In this document: positions 1 to 5,888 of the stretch, one piece after another
Layout: every line of letters starts with the position of its first letter
Position numbering within the stretch: position 1 is the first letter of the stretch
The notes under the pieces: generated by a model
The model's input: the letters and a program-made list of their open reading frames with translations, nothing else
Database searches by the model: none
Told to the model about the DNA's origin: nothing
Origin: Clostridiales bacterium
Lineage (GTDB): Bacteria; Bacillota_A; Clostridia; Oscillospirales; Oscillospiraceae
DNA: 8,476 bases
NCBI GenBank assembly: GCA_022777455.1
Contig: JALFGI010000229.1
Span: 1 to 8,476 of the forward strand
Reading direction: 5' to 3'
Made by a program: the position numbers and the translations under genes

Positions 1-62
1 GCCTGCTCCACAATCTCCGGGCCGATTCCGTCTCCCCGGATCACTGCAATGGTTTTTTCCAC
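1..62 (-). CDS. leuB: 3-isopropylmalate dehydrogenase, N-terminal fragment (cut by window edge)
   Basis: Only the first 20 codons are inside the window. They read, from a GTG start, (M)EKTIAVIRGDGIGPEIVEQ. This is the hallmark N-terminus of the isocitrate/isopropylmalate dehydrogenase family, with the GDGIGPE loop that binds near NAD. The VIRGDGIGPEIV form resembles clostridial LeuB, which oxidatively decarboxylates 3-isopropylmalate in leucine synthesis in the cytoplasm. The GTG is chosen because a GGAGGAGG Shine-Dalgarno lies 6 nt upstream (69-76) and no ATG or TTG is in frame in between. A T-box leader with a probable leucine specifier sits directly upstream, which supports leuB over isocitrate or tartrate dehydrogenase. 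The family call is firm; the choice among family members rests partly on the leader. Confidence 0.8.
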   Translation of the reverse strand, partial: MEKTIAVIRGDGIGPEIVEQ

Positions 63-113
63 AATTCTCCTCCTCCAATGGTTCTATTCTCTCGGAAAGC
101 GCAGGAAAAGGAC

Positions 114-153
114 AAAAAAATCGCCTCTTCATGCAAAAGCACAAAGAGACGAT
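114..153 (-). terminator. Intrinsic terminator of the T-box leader
   Basis: On the minus strand ATCGTCTCTT (153-144) can pair with AAGAGGCGAT (129-120), with one G-U, around a 14-nt loop. It runs straight into seven T residues (120-114). It lies between the T-box sequence and the leuB-like start, where a regulated attenuator belongs. Confidence 0.88.
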
Positions 154-159
154 GTTATT

Positions 160-176
160 CCACCGCGATACCACTC
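160..176 (-). promoter_or_regulatory. T-box sequence / antiterminator bulge
   Basis: The minus strand reads GAGTGGTATCGCGGTGG, a near-consensus T-box (consensus core GGGTGGNACCGCG). The TGGN bulge is TGGT at 173-170, complementary to an ACCA tRNA end. The 3' part overlaps the region that leads into the terminator stem, as needed for mutually exclusive folding. Confidence 0.88.
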
Positions 177-389
177 TTATTCACCCCAAAGGGTGCACCT
201 CAACAGGGCACCAACATGCCCCTTCTCGATAACGGGAGAACCCGTCTGCACCTACTGTGATTCAGCGCAGCCGCTCGGAAGCCAGTTCATACCGCTCTAT
301 CCCACCGTGCTCCCAGCAACCACGGCTCTCTGGAGGGAATCGATGCAGACTACTATTCTCCGTCCATGCGTTTTCCGATTTACGAGGGG

Positions 390-418
390 AGTATACCGCT
401 TTAGCGTGCAAAAGTCAA
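390..418 (-). promoter_or_regulatory. Sigma-A promoter of the T-box/leuB transcript
   Basis: The minus strand has TTGACT (418-413), a 17-bp spacer and TATACT (395-390), each box one base from consensus. The predicted transcription start near 383 places the entire T-box in the transcript. Confidence 0.85.
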
Positions 419-467
419 GAGCGAATTATTTCACAAATTTCCGAACAGAGGAAAAAAGAGGCCACTC

Positions 468-496
468 TTGAAAAAAACGCGGTTTTGGGTTATGAT
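468..496 (+). promoter_or_regulatory. Sigma-A promoter of the aspartokinase gene
   Basis: TTGAAA (468-473), a 17-bp spacer and TATGAT (491-496) form a strong promoter with predicted start near 503. That leaves a leader of only about 27 nt before the ATG at 530. It also argues against any upstream start codon. The -35 boxes of this promoter and the leftward leuB promoter are 49 bp apart, so the two genes diverge from one compact control region. Confidence 0.82.
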
Positions 497-529
497 GATC
501 GAAAAAATGAGATGAGGAAGTGGAAAGCA

Positions 530-1807
530 ATGATTGTTTCCAAATTCGGCGGCACCTCCCTGGCGGATGCGGAGCGTTTTCGTCATGTGGCCCGGCTCAT
601 CCAGGCGGACCCCAATCGCCGGTATGTGGTGGTATCCGCCCCGGGGAAGCGATCTGACCAGGATATGAAAATCACCGATCTGCTCTATCGCTTCCAAAAA
701 ACCGGGGAGAACGGGGATTTTGAGCCCATCCGGGCCCGTTTTCAGCAGCTTGTGGAGGAACTGGGGATCCAGCTGGATCTGAGCGAGGATTTTGCCCAAA
801 TGCGGCAGCCCCACAACGCCGACTACATGGCCTCCCGGGGAGAATACCTCTCCGCCCGGATTATGGCGGCCTACCTGGGCTGGCCCTTTGTGGATGCCCG
901 GGAGTGCGTATTTTTCGATGCTCAGGGCAATCTGGATGAAATCAAAACCCGCCACGCTCTGTTTGAGCGACTGCGGCTGCTGCCCCATGCCGTGCTGCCC
1001 GGATTCTACGGTGTGACCCCGGACGGCCGGGTCCACACCTTCAGCCGGGGCGGCAGCGACATTTCCGGTGCCCTGGTTGCCAGTGCCATGGATGCCCAGG
1101 TCTACGAAAATTGGACGGATGTGGACGGCATGCTGGTCACCGACCCCCGCATTGTGCCCCAGGCCTCGCCCATCCGGACCATCACCTATTCCGAGCTGCG
1201 GGAACTGGCCTATCGGGGGGCCACCGTGCTCCACGAGGATTCCGTGGTCCCGGTACGCCGCAGCGGCATTCCCATCCACATCTGCAATACCTTCCATCCT
1301 CAGGCCCCCGGCTCCTGGATTCTGGCCCGGGCGGACAAGCCTGCCGGCCCCATCACCGGTATTGCCGGGCGGAAAAACTACTCTACCATCCAGATCGAGC
1401 GGGAGAACACAAACAGCAGCGTGGGCTACGTCCGGCGAATCCTGTCCTGCCTGGAGCACTGGAACGTTCCCTTTGAACATCTGGCCACGGGCCTGGGCAG
1501 CGTATGCCTGGTGGTGCCCACCGCCGCCATTGCGGAGTGCCGGGAGCAGCTGCAGGAGGACATCACCCTGGCCATCCACCCGGACAGCATTCTCATTGAG
1601 GATGGGCTGTCCATGATCGCCGTGGTGGGCCGGGGTATGGTAAACAAGCCCGGCGTCTGCGCCCGGCTGTTTTCCAGTCTGGGAAGCTGCGGCATCAGCA
1701 TCCGGGTGATCGACCAGGGCTCCAGCGAAATGAACATCGTCATCGGCGTGGCCGAGCCGGATTATGAACCCGCCATCCGGACCATTTACCAGGAGTTTTT
1801 TCAATAA
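530..1807 (+). CDS. lysC: Aspartokinase (aspartate kinase, EC 2.7.2.4)
   Basis: A 425-residue cytoplasmic enzyme that phosphorylates aspartate, the first step toward lysine, threonine, methionine and diaminopimelate. It starts with the kinase motif KFGGTS (residues 5-10), followed by VVSAPGKR. RGGSD (173-177) and the segment WTDVDGMLVTDPR are typical of the amino-acid-kinase fold. Two C-terminal ACT domains follow: about 285-340 (SVGYVRRI...) and about 362-425 (MIAVVGRGMVNKPGVCARLF, then SEMNIVIGV). These normally bind a feedback inhibitor; which amino acid cannot be told here. The frame stays open upstream to 257, but the ATG at 530 is preferred: the promoter's start site is near 503, GAGGAAG/GGAAAG lies just upstream, and the family N-terminus aligns there. 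ATG 512 would leave a leader of only about 9 nt. The gene looks monocistronic, ending at the terminator at 1923-1956. Confidence 0.95.
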   Translation: MIVSKFGGTSLADAERFRHVARLIQADPNRRYVVVSAPGKRSDQDMKITDLLYRFQKTGENGDFEPIRARFQQLVEELGIQLDLSEDFAQMRQPHNADYMASRGEYLSARIMAAYLGWPFVDARECVFFDAQGNLDEIKTRHALFERLRLLPHAVLPGFYGVTPDGRVHTFSRGGSDISGALVASAMDAQVYENWTDVDGMLVTDPRIVPQASPIRTITYSELRELAYRGATVLHEDSVVPVRRSGIPIHICNTFHPQAPGSWILARADKPAGPITGIAGRKNYSTIQIERENTNSSVGYVRRILSCLEHWNVPFEHLATGLGSVCLVVPTAAIAECREQLQEDITLAIHPDSILIEDGLSMIAVVGRGMVNKPGVCARLFSSLGSCGISIRVIDQGSSEMNIVIGVAEPDYEPAIRTIYQEFFQ

Positions 1808-1823
1808 ACCCGGACGTCAAATC

Positions 1824-1925
1824 GGTAAATTGTTGTTTGGCGGGCAGATACGGTAGCACCCCTTGGCTCTCCCAAAGGGAGAGCCAAGGGCGCTGCCGCG
1901 CCAGCGCGTTAAACAGCAATTTCCC
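1824..1925. repeat. Short inverted-repeat element (copy A, ~102 bp, MITE-like)
   Basis: The ends are inverted: GGTAAATTGTTGTTTGGCG at 1824-1842 against the complement of CGCGTTAAACAGCAATTTCCC (1905-1925). Inside is a perfect hairpin, CCTTGGCTCTCCC / GGGAGAGCCAAGG (1861-1889, 3-nt loop). Both the outer ends and the inner CTTGGCTCTCCC hairpin recur at 4440-4645, so this looks like a shorter relative of that element. No coding capacity. Its right end abuts and shares CCC with the terminator stem at 1923. Confidence 0.65.
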
Positions 1926-1956
1926 GGGGCGGGTTTTACACCGCCCCGGGTTTTTT
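1923..1956 (+). terminator. Strong intrinsic terminator after aspartokinase
   Basis: CCCGGGGCGG (1923-1932) pairs perfectly with CCGCCCCGGG (1941-1950) across an 8-nt loop, followed by TTTTTT (1951-1956). It is oriented for the aspartokinase transcript. The opposite strand has no good U-tract after the stem, so it is weak for the convergent small gene. The T-run overlaps that gene's stop codon (1955-1957). Confidence 0.88.
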
Positions 1957-2119
1957 ATTTCCGACTGGCGCAGATGCCCCGCTGCACCGCAATCGTTGCC
2001 AGGGTGTCTCCCAGCTGTGTCAGCACCGCTCCCAGCAGACCCAACTCCTCGTCGTTCAGCCTGCAGGCCAGGGCATTGGCCAGAGCTGTAACGGAAGCCG
2101 TCAATTCACACGGATTCAC
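1955..2119 (-). CDS. Small DUF6774-like protein (54 aa), function unknown
   Basis: Starting at GTG, the 54-residue product begins (M)NPCELTASVTALANALACR and continues LNDEELGLLGAVLTQLGDTLATIA. From memory this resembles the DUF6774 family of short proteins common in Oscillospiraceae and relatives (NPCEL start, ELxLLGAVxxQLGDTLATIAxQR core). The family has no established function. The protein appears as two short helices, with Cys at positions 4, 19 and 50, and has no signal peptide or transmembrane segment. The frame is open up to an ATG at 2188. The GTG at 2119 is chosen because a perfect GGAGGTGA lies 7 nt upstream (2127-2134) and family members start at this point. It is convergent with aspartokinase and divergent from the GH3 gene. 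Confidence 0.75.
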   Translation of the reverse strand: MNPCELTASVTALANALACRLNDEELGLLGAVLTQLGDTLATIAVQRGICASRK

Positions 2120-2126
2120 AAGCCGC

Positions 2127-2134
2127 TCACCTCC
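2127..2134 (-). promoter_or_regulatory. Ribosome binding site that fixes the GTG start of the 54-aa gene
   Basis: The minus strand reads GGAGGTGA, fully complementary to the anti-Shine-Dalgarno core, followed by 7 nt and GTG. The alternative ATG at 2188 would put this site inside the coding region. Confidence 0.75.
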
Positions 2135-2175
2135 GCACCATTCTATGAGGGAAGTTCTTTTTTTAAAGAAATCAG

Positions 2176-2204
2176 TTGAAAAACTCAAAAAAGTGCGGTA
2201 ATAT
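2176..2204 (+). promoter_or_regulatory. Sigma-A promoter of the GH3 beta-glucosidase gene
   Basis: TTGAAA (2176-2181), a 17-bp spacer and TAATAT (2199-2204), in an A/T-rich stretch that stands out from the GC-rich surroundings. The predicted start is near 2211 and the leader about 30 nt. I saw no clear catabolite-repression operator nearby. Confidence 0.8.
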
Positions 2205-2241
2205 AGAAGTAAATTTCAAATAATTTGAACGGAGGATTCTC

Positions 2242-4404
2242 ATGGCAGATATTCAAAAGCTCCTGTCCCAAATGACCCTGGAAGATAAAATCGGGCAGCT
2301 CATGCAGTACAACGGCAATGTCCTCATGGATACCGGTGCCGAGATCACCGGCCCCATGCAGCAGTTCGGACTGACGGAGGAGGATCTGGGCCGGCTGGGC
2401 AGTGTCCTGAACTTCGCCTCTGCCGACGAAATGAAGCAGATGCAGGACATCCACCTCGCCAAAGATCCCAACAAAATTCCCATGCTGTTCATGATGGACG
2501 TGATCCACGGCTACCGCACCATCTTCCCCATCCCCCTGGGCCTGGGCTGCTCCTTTGACCCGTCCCTGGCAGAGGAATGCGCCCGGGTGGCCGCCAAAGA
2601 AGCGGGAGCCAGCGGCGTGCAGGTCACCTTCACCCCCATGGTGGATTACACCCGGGACCCCCGGTGGGGCCGGGTGATGGAGACCTGCGGCGAGGAACCC
2701 ATGCTGGCAGGTGATCTGGGCGCGGCCCAGGTGCGGGGCTTCCAGCAGGAGGACCTGACCCGCAGCGACAGTGTGGCCGCCTGTGTCAAGCACTTCGCCG
2801 GTTACGGCGGCACCGAGGCCGGCCGGGACTACAACCTGGTGGAGCGATCGGAGCGGGAGCTGCGGGAATATTTTCTCCCCGCCTACAAGGCCTGCATCGA
2901 CGCGGGGGTGGAGCTGCTGATGCCCTCCTTCAATTCCCTCAACGGCATCCCCTCCGTGGCCAACCCCTGGCTGATGAAGAAGATTCTGAAGGACGAATGG
3001 AATTATCAGGGCGTAGTGATCAGCGACTACAACGCCCTGGGAGAGCTGCTGGTCCACGGCATCGCCGCCGATGAGAAGCAGGCTGCCAAGCTGGCCTTCC
3101 AAAACGGCTGCGACATTGAAATGTGCTCCAGCACCTATCTGCGCCACCTGAAGGAACTGGTGGAGGAGGGTGAAATTTCCATGGAGCAGGTGGATACGGC
3201 AGTAGCCCGGGTGCTCCGGCTGAAGCAGCGTCTGGGCCTGTTTGCCGACCCCTACCACGGTGCCGACCAGGCAAAGGCCGAGGCCCTGTTCCTCTGCCCG
3301 GAGCACCGCCGGGTGGTGCGGAAGGCTGCAGAGGAATCCGCCGTCCTGCTGAAAAACGACGGTCTGCTGCCCCTGCCGGAGAACCTGACCCGGGTGGCCC
3401 TCATCGGTCCCTTTGCCGACGAGCACGGCATCAACGGCTTCTGGAGCTGCTGCGGCCGGGACGAGGATACCGTCACCATGGCCCAGGGCATCCGGGCCCT
3501 GCTGCCCCGGGCGGAGATCACCGTGGCCAGGGGCTGCGGCTGCCGGTGGGATGACCGGGACACCTCCGGCTTTGCCCAGGCGGTGGAAGCCGCAAAGAAT
3601 GCCCAGGCGGTCATCCTGTGTCTGGGAGAACCCCAGACCTATTCCGGCGAGGGCAACTGCCGCACGGACCTCCGGCTGCCGGGAATGCAGCTGGAGCTGG
3701 CAAAAGAAGTGCTGAAAGCCAATCCCAGCACCGCTGTGGTGCTGTTCCAGGGCCGCCCTCTGGCGCTGACGGAGCTGGACGAAATCGCCCCCGCCATCCT
3801 TACGATGTGGTTCCCCGGCACCGAAGGGGGAAATGCGGCAGCGAACCTGCTCTTTGGCCGGGCCAATCCCTGCGGCAAATTGGACATGACCTTCCCCCGC
3901 AGCGTGGGCCAGTGCCCCATCTACTACAACCATCCCAACACCGGCCGTCCCCACTGGACGGCGGAAGCCCGGCAGCAGCATTTTGCCTCCGACTACATCG
4001 ACTGCGGCACCCTGCCCCTGTATTCCTTCGGCCACGGCCTGTCCTACGCCCGCTTTGTCTACCGGGACATGCAGGTCTCCAGCCCGGTGCTCACCGCTCA
4101 GGCTCCCATCCGAGTCAGCATCACCGTCTACAATGACAGCGACCGCCCCGGCAAAGAGGTGGTGCAGCTGTACATGCGAGACCCGGTGGCCTCGGTGGTG
4201 CGCCCGGTGCAGCAGCTGATCGGCTATCAAAAGCTTTCCCTGGCCCCTCATGAGGAAAAGCGCCTCACCTTCCCCGTTACGGAGCAGATGCTGCGCTTCT
4301 GGAATTTTGAAGGCAGGCATGTCTGCGAGCCCGGCACCATTGAGTTGATGTTCGGCCATGCGGATCATTTCTGTGCCGAAACAGAAATCCGGTACATGGG
4401 ATAA
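2242..4404 (+). CDS. bglX: Glycoside hydrolase family 3 beta-glucosidase (BglX type), cytoplasmic
   Basis: A 720-residue retaining beta-glycosidase. The N-terminal TIM barrel (about 5-310) holds substrate-binding MMDVIHG (D86), RDPRWGRVMETCGEEP, KHFAGYGG (K183-H184) and VVISDYNALGELLVHG, in which D262 is the expected nucleophile. A linker LRLKQRLGLFADPY leads to the C-terminal alpha/beta sandwich (about 340-570); YSGEGNCR there makes E470 a candidate acid/base. A fibronectin-III-like domain closes the protein (about 620-705: VYNDSDRPGKEVVQLYMRDP). GELLVHGxAAD and the domain order match BglX, which removes terminal glucose from beta-glucosides. Unlike periplasmic E. coli BglX, no signal peptide is present, so it should act on imported oligosaccharides. 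GGAGG lies 6 nt before ATG. Exact sugar specificity is not determinable; no transporter gene lies beside it. Confidence 0.95.
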   Translation: MADIQKLLSQMTLEDKIGQLMQYNGNVLMDTGAEITGPMQQFGLTEEDLGRLGSVLNFASADEMKQMQDIHLAKDPNKIPMLFMMDVIHGYRTIFPIPLGLGCSFDPSLAEECARVAAKEAGASGVQVTFTPMVDYTRDPRWGRVMETCGEEPMLAGDLGAAQVRGFQQEDLTRSDSVAACVKHFAGYGGTEAGRDYNLVERSERELREYFLPAYKACIDAGVELLMPSFNSLNGIPSVANPWLMKKILKDEWNYQGVVISDYNALGELLVHGIAADEKQAAKLAFQNGCDIEMCSSTYLRHLKELVEEGEISMEQVDTAVARVLRLKQRLGLFADPYHGADQAKAEALFLCPEHRRVVRKAAEESAVLLKNDGLLPLPENLTRVALIGPFADEHGINGFWSCCGRDEDTVTMAQGIRALLPRAEITVARGCGCRWDDRDTSGFAQAVEAAKNAQAVILCLGEPQTYSGEGNCRTDLRLPGMQLELAKEVLKANPSTAVVLFQGRPLALTELDEIAPAILTMWFPGTEGGNAAANLLFGRANPCGKLDMTFPRSVGQCPIYYNHPNTGRPHWTAEARQQHFASDYIDCGTLPLYSFGHGLSYARFVYRDMQVSSPVLTAQAPIRVSITVYNDSDRPGKEVVQLYMRDPVASVVRPVQQLIGYQKLSLAPHEEKRLTFPVTEQMLRFWNFEGRHVCEPGTIELMFGHADHFCAETEIRYMG

Positions 4405-4439
4405 AGGGCGGTTAGATTATTTGCTTACGTCAGCACATT

Positions 4440-4645
4440 GGCAAATTGTAATTTGGCGTACCGGAATCGGCGCACCTCTTGGCTCCCCCTATGGGGGAGC
4501 TGGCTGCCCCGTAAGGGGCAGACTGAGAGGGCCAACATGGCGTGATTTCAGCTGCCATTATCTTACTGCGGTACCCTCTCAGTCAGCCTGACGGCTGCCA
4601 GCTCTCCCAAAGGGAGAGCCAAGAGCGCCAAACAACAATTTTCCC
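4440..4645. repeat. Inverted-repeat element (copy B, ~206 bp, MITE-like)
   Basis: This fills most of the 342-bp gap after the GH3 gene. Outer ends: GGCAAATTGTAATTTGGCG (4440-4458) against the complement of CGCCAAACAACAATTTTCCC (4626-4645). The inner arms are also imperfect inverted repeats of about 55 bp: CTCTTGGCTCCCCCTATGGG through GACTGAGAGGG (4477-4531), mirrored by ACCCTCTCAGTC through GAGAGCCAAGAG (4573-4625). Each arm carries its own small hairpin. The central 40 bp are unique and no protein is encoded. It has the form of a non-autonomous mobile element or a complex palindromic repeat. I saw no certain target-site duplication. Confidence 0.7.
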
Positions 4646-4685
4646 ATCCGCTTATTTATTCCCACGGCCTGAATATGATTTTGCC

Positions 4686-4714
4686 TTGCAGAAGGACCGC
4701 TTCTGTGCTACAAT
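4686..4714 (+). promoter_or_regulatory. Promoter of the chrA-chrA-amidohydrolase operon
   Basis: TTGCAG (4686-4691), a 17-bp spacer and TACAAT (4709-4714), with TGC just before the -10 box (extended -10). The predicted start is near 4721, about 26 nt before the TTG start codon. The promoter lies just beyond the right end of the inverted-repeat element. Confidence 0.72.
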
Positions 4715-4731
4715 ACCCCCGACAATTTTTG

Positions 4732-4739
4732 AAGGAAGG
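4732..4739 (+). promoter_or_regulatory. Ribosome binding site for the TTG start of the first chrA gene
   Basis: AAGGAAGG ends 7 nt before TTG at 4747. The only upstream in-frame ATG (4675) precedes the promoter, and ATG 4742 is out of frame and hits a stop at once, so this site decides the start. Confidence 0.7.
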
Positions 4740-4746
4740 AAATGTT

Positions 4747-5289
4747 TTGAAAGAATTACTGGATCTGTATTTCACGTTTTTCAAGCTGGGTGCCGTCACC
4801 TTCGGCGGCGGCTACGCCATGCTGCCCATTCTGCAGCGGGAAGTGGTGGAAAAGAAGCATTGGGCCACGGATGAGGAGCTGATGGACTACTACGCCATCG
4901 GCCAATGCACCCCCGGCATCATCGCGGTGAACACCGCCACCTTCATCGGCCAGAAATACCGGGGCATTCCCGGAGGCATCCTCACCACCCTGGGCATCGT
5001 GTCTCCCTCCATTATCATCATCTCCATCATTGCGGCGGTGATCAACAATTTTGCCGACCTCGTCTGGGTGCAGAACGCCCTGGGAGGCATCCGGGTATGC
5101 GTGTGCGTGTTCATTCTGAATTCCGTGGTGAAGCTCTTTAAATCCGCCGTGAAGGACAAGGTCACCCTGGCCATGTACCTTCTGGCCTTTGCCGTTGCGG
5201 TATTCTTTAACTTCTCCCCCATCTACTCCGTGGTGATCGCGGGTGTGCTGGGTGTACTGTTTACGAAACTGGGGGTGCGGGGTAAATGA
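4747..5289 (+). CDS. chrA: Half-size chromate transporter family (CHR) protein, first of a pair
   Basis: A 180-residue polytopic membrane protein with the CHR-family signature TFGGGYAMLP (residues 18-27) and the second signature QCTPGIIAVNTATFIG (53-68). Hydrophobic segments follow, including IVSPSIIIISIIAAVI and a C-terminal pair ending before GVRGK. This is one short-chain CHR domain; two such subunits are thought to assemble into the equivalent of full-length ChrA. The family is named for chromate efflux, but its natural substrate in gut anaerobes is unknown. The start is TTG, set by the AAGGAAGG site and by the promoter; the family N-terminus (KELLDLYFTFFKLGAVTFGGG) aligns there. The stop overlaps the next start (ATGA), indicating translational coupling. 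Confidence 0.88.
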   Translation: MKELLDLYFTFFKLGAVTFGGGYAMLPILQREVVEKKHWATDEELMDYYAIGQCTPGIIAVNTATFIGQKYRGIPGGILTTLGIVSPSIIIISIIAAVINNFADLVWVQNALGGIRVCVCVFILNSVVKLFKSAVKDKVTLAMYLLAFAVAVFFNFSPIYSVVIAGVLGVLFTKLGVRGK

Positions 5290-5882
5290 TTCTGCTGCAA
5301 TTATTCTGGGAATTCTTCAAAACCGGCCTGTTCGCCATCGGCGGCGGCCTGGCCACTGTGCCCTTCCTGCAGGACATTTCCGCCAAAACCGGCTGGTACA
5401 CCGCGGGGCAATTGGCAGACATGATTGCCGTCTCCGAAAGCACCCCCGGCCCCATGGGCGTGAACATGGCCACTTATGTGGGCTTCACCGTGGGCTCCCA
5501 GGAGCTGGGCGGCCCGGTGATGGGCGTTGTGGCTGCCATCATCGCTACCCTGGGTCTGGTTGCCCCCAGCGTGATCGTCATCATGATCGTCGCCTACTTC
5601 CTGAAGCGGTTCCGTGACAGCAAGCTGGTGGACGGCGCGCTGTACGGCCTGCGCCCGGCCTCCGTGGCGCTGATCTCCGCCGCCGGTGTGGACATCGTGC
5701 TGATTGCGGTGCTCCGGGTGGATTCCATTTACCAGGTTGCCCAGGCGGCCCTGAGCTGGAAGGCACTGGCCCTGGCCGCGTTGGTCTATGTGAGTACCCA
5801 TATCAAAAAGCTGAAAAACCTGCACCCCATCTGGTTCATTGCCGCCTCCGCGGTGATCGGCGTGGTGCTGAAAATGGGGTAA
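5286..5882 (+). CDS. chrA: Half-size chromate transporter family (CHR) protein, second of a pair
   Basis: A 198-residue membrane protein homologous to the preceding gene product, with AIGGGLATVPF (residues 17-27) and SESTPGPMGVNMATYVGF (50-67), the latter closer to the classical CHR motif. Several long hydrophobic runs follow, for example VAPSVIVIMIVAYFL and a C-terminal helix ending in VIGVVLKMG. It starts at the ATG that overlaps the upstream stop by 4 nt, with a G-rich stretch in front. The adjacent gene pair with diverged halves is the usual short-chain CHR arrangement, so a heterodimer is expected. Transport substrate cannot be read from sequence; chromate, sulfate or another oxyanion are possibilities. 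Confidence 0.88.
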   Translation: MILLQLFWEFFKTGLFAIGGGLATVPFLQDISAKTGWYTAGQLADMIAVSESTPGPMGVNMATYVGFTVGSQELGGPVMGVVAAIIATLGLVAPSVIVIMIVAYFLKRFRDSKLVDGALYGLRPASVALISAAGVDIVLIAVLRVDSIYQVAQAALSWKALALAALVYVSTHIKKLKNLHPIWFIAASAVIGVVLKMG

Positions 5883-5888
5883 GGGGTC

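Larger units (their letters stand above)
114..383 (-). promoter_or_regulatory. T-box riboswitch leader (probable tRNA-Leu sensor) of the leuB-like gene
   Basis: Reading the minus strand from about 383 down, the leader has the parts of a T-box in order. There is an AGTA motif (about 350) and an AGAGAG-containing Stem I distal arm. Next is GAA-CTG-GCTTCCGAG, giving a CTG specifier at 285-283. A GACGGG/CCCGTT hairpin follows, then the T-box sequence GAGTGGTATCGCGGTGG (176-160) and a terminator with a U-tract. The antiterminator bulge reads TGGT (173-170). Its last base would pair with discriminator A73, which fits tRNA-Leu. Known mechanism: uncharged tRNA pairs with specifier and bulge, favours the antiterminator and lets the downstream gene be read. 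Leucine identity is inferred from the specifier alignment and the leuB-like gene. Confidence 0.88.

Noticed and set aside
282..284. TGG (Trp) reading of the T-box specifier
   Set aside because: The flanking GAA and GCTNC context aligns CTG as the specifier. The TGGT bulge fits A73, not the G73 of tRNA-Trp, and the gene is not tryptophan-related.
257..529. N-terminal extension of aspartokinase (about 91 codons)
   Set aside because: This stretch overlaps the T-box leader on the other strand and both divergent promoters; the predicted transcription start (~503) is downstream of most of it, and the family N-terminus begins at the ATG at 530.
497..529. Lysine riboswitch or other attenuator in front of aspartokinase
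   Set aside because: The leader from the predicted start to the ATG is only about 27 nt, too short for any known riboswitch.
431..1804. Long open frame on the minus strand (457 codons) opposite aspartokinase
   Set aside because: It is antisense to a gene with clear kinase and ACT motifs; its translation is low-complexity Gly/His/Gln-rich, typical of reversed GC-rich codons, with no ribosome site or family match.
1861..1889. CCTTGGCTCTCCC/GGGAGAGCCAAGG hairpin as an aspartokinase terminator
   Set aside because: There is no U-tract after the stem, whereas a classic terminator follows at 1923-1956. The hairpin recurs in the 4440-4645 element, so it is better explained as part of a repeat.
2185..4368. 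Very long minus-strand open frame (727 codons) opposite the GH3 gene
   Set aside because: Mirror of a strongly biased third codon position in a clear GH3 gene; composition rich in His, Gln and Gly without domain signature. Its apparent start lies beyond the GH3 stop region, with no promoter.
4675..4746. Upstream ATG (4675) as the start of the first chrA gene
   Set aside because: It lies before the predicted -35/-10 boxes and lacks a ribosome site; the extra residues do not resemble the family N-terminus, while the TTG at 4747 has AAGGAAGG at ideal spacing.
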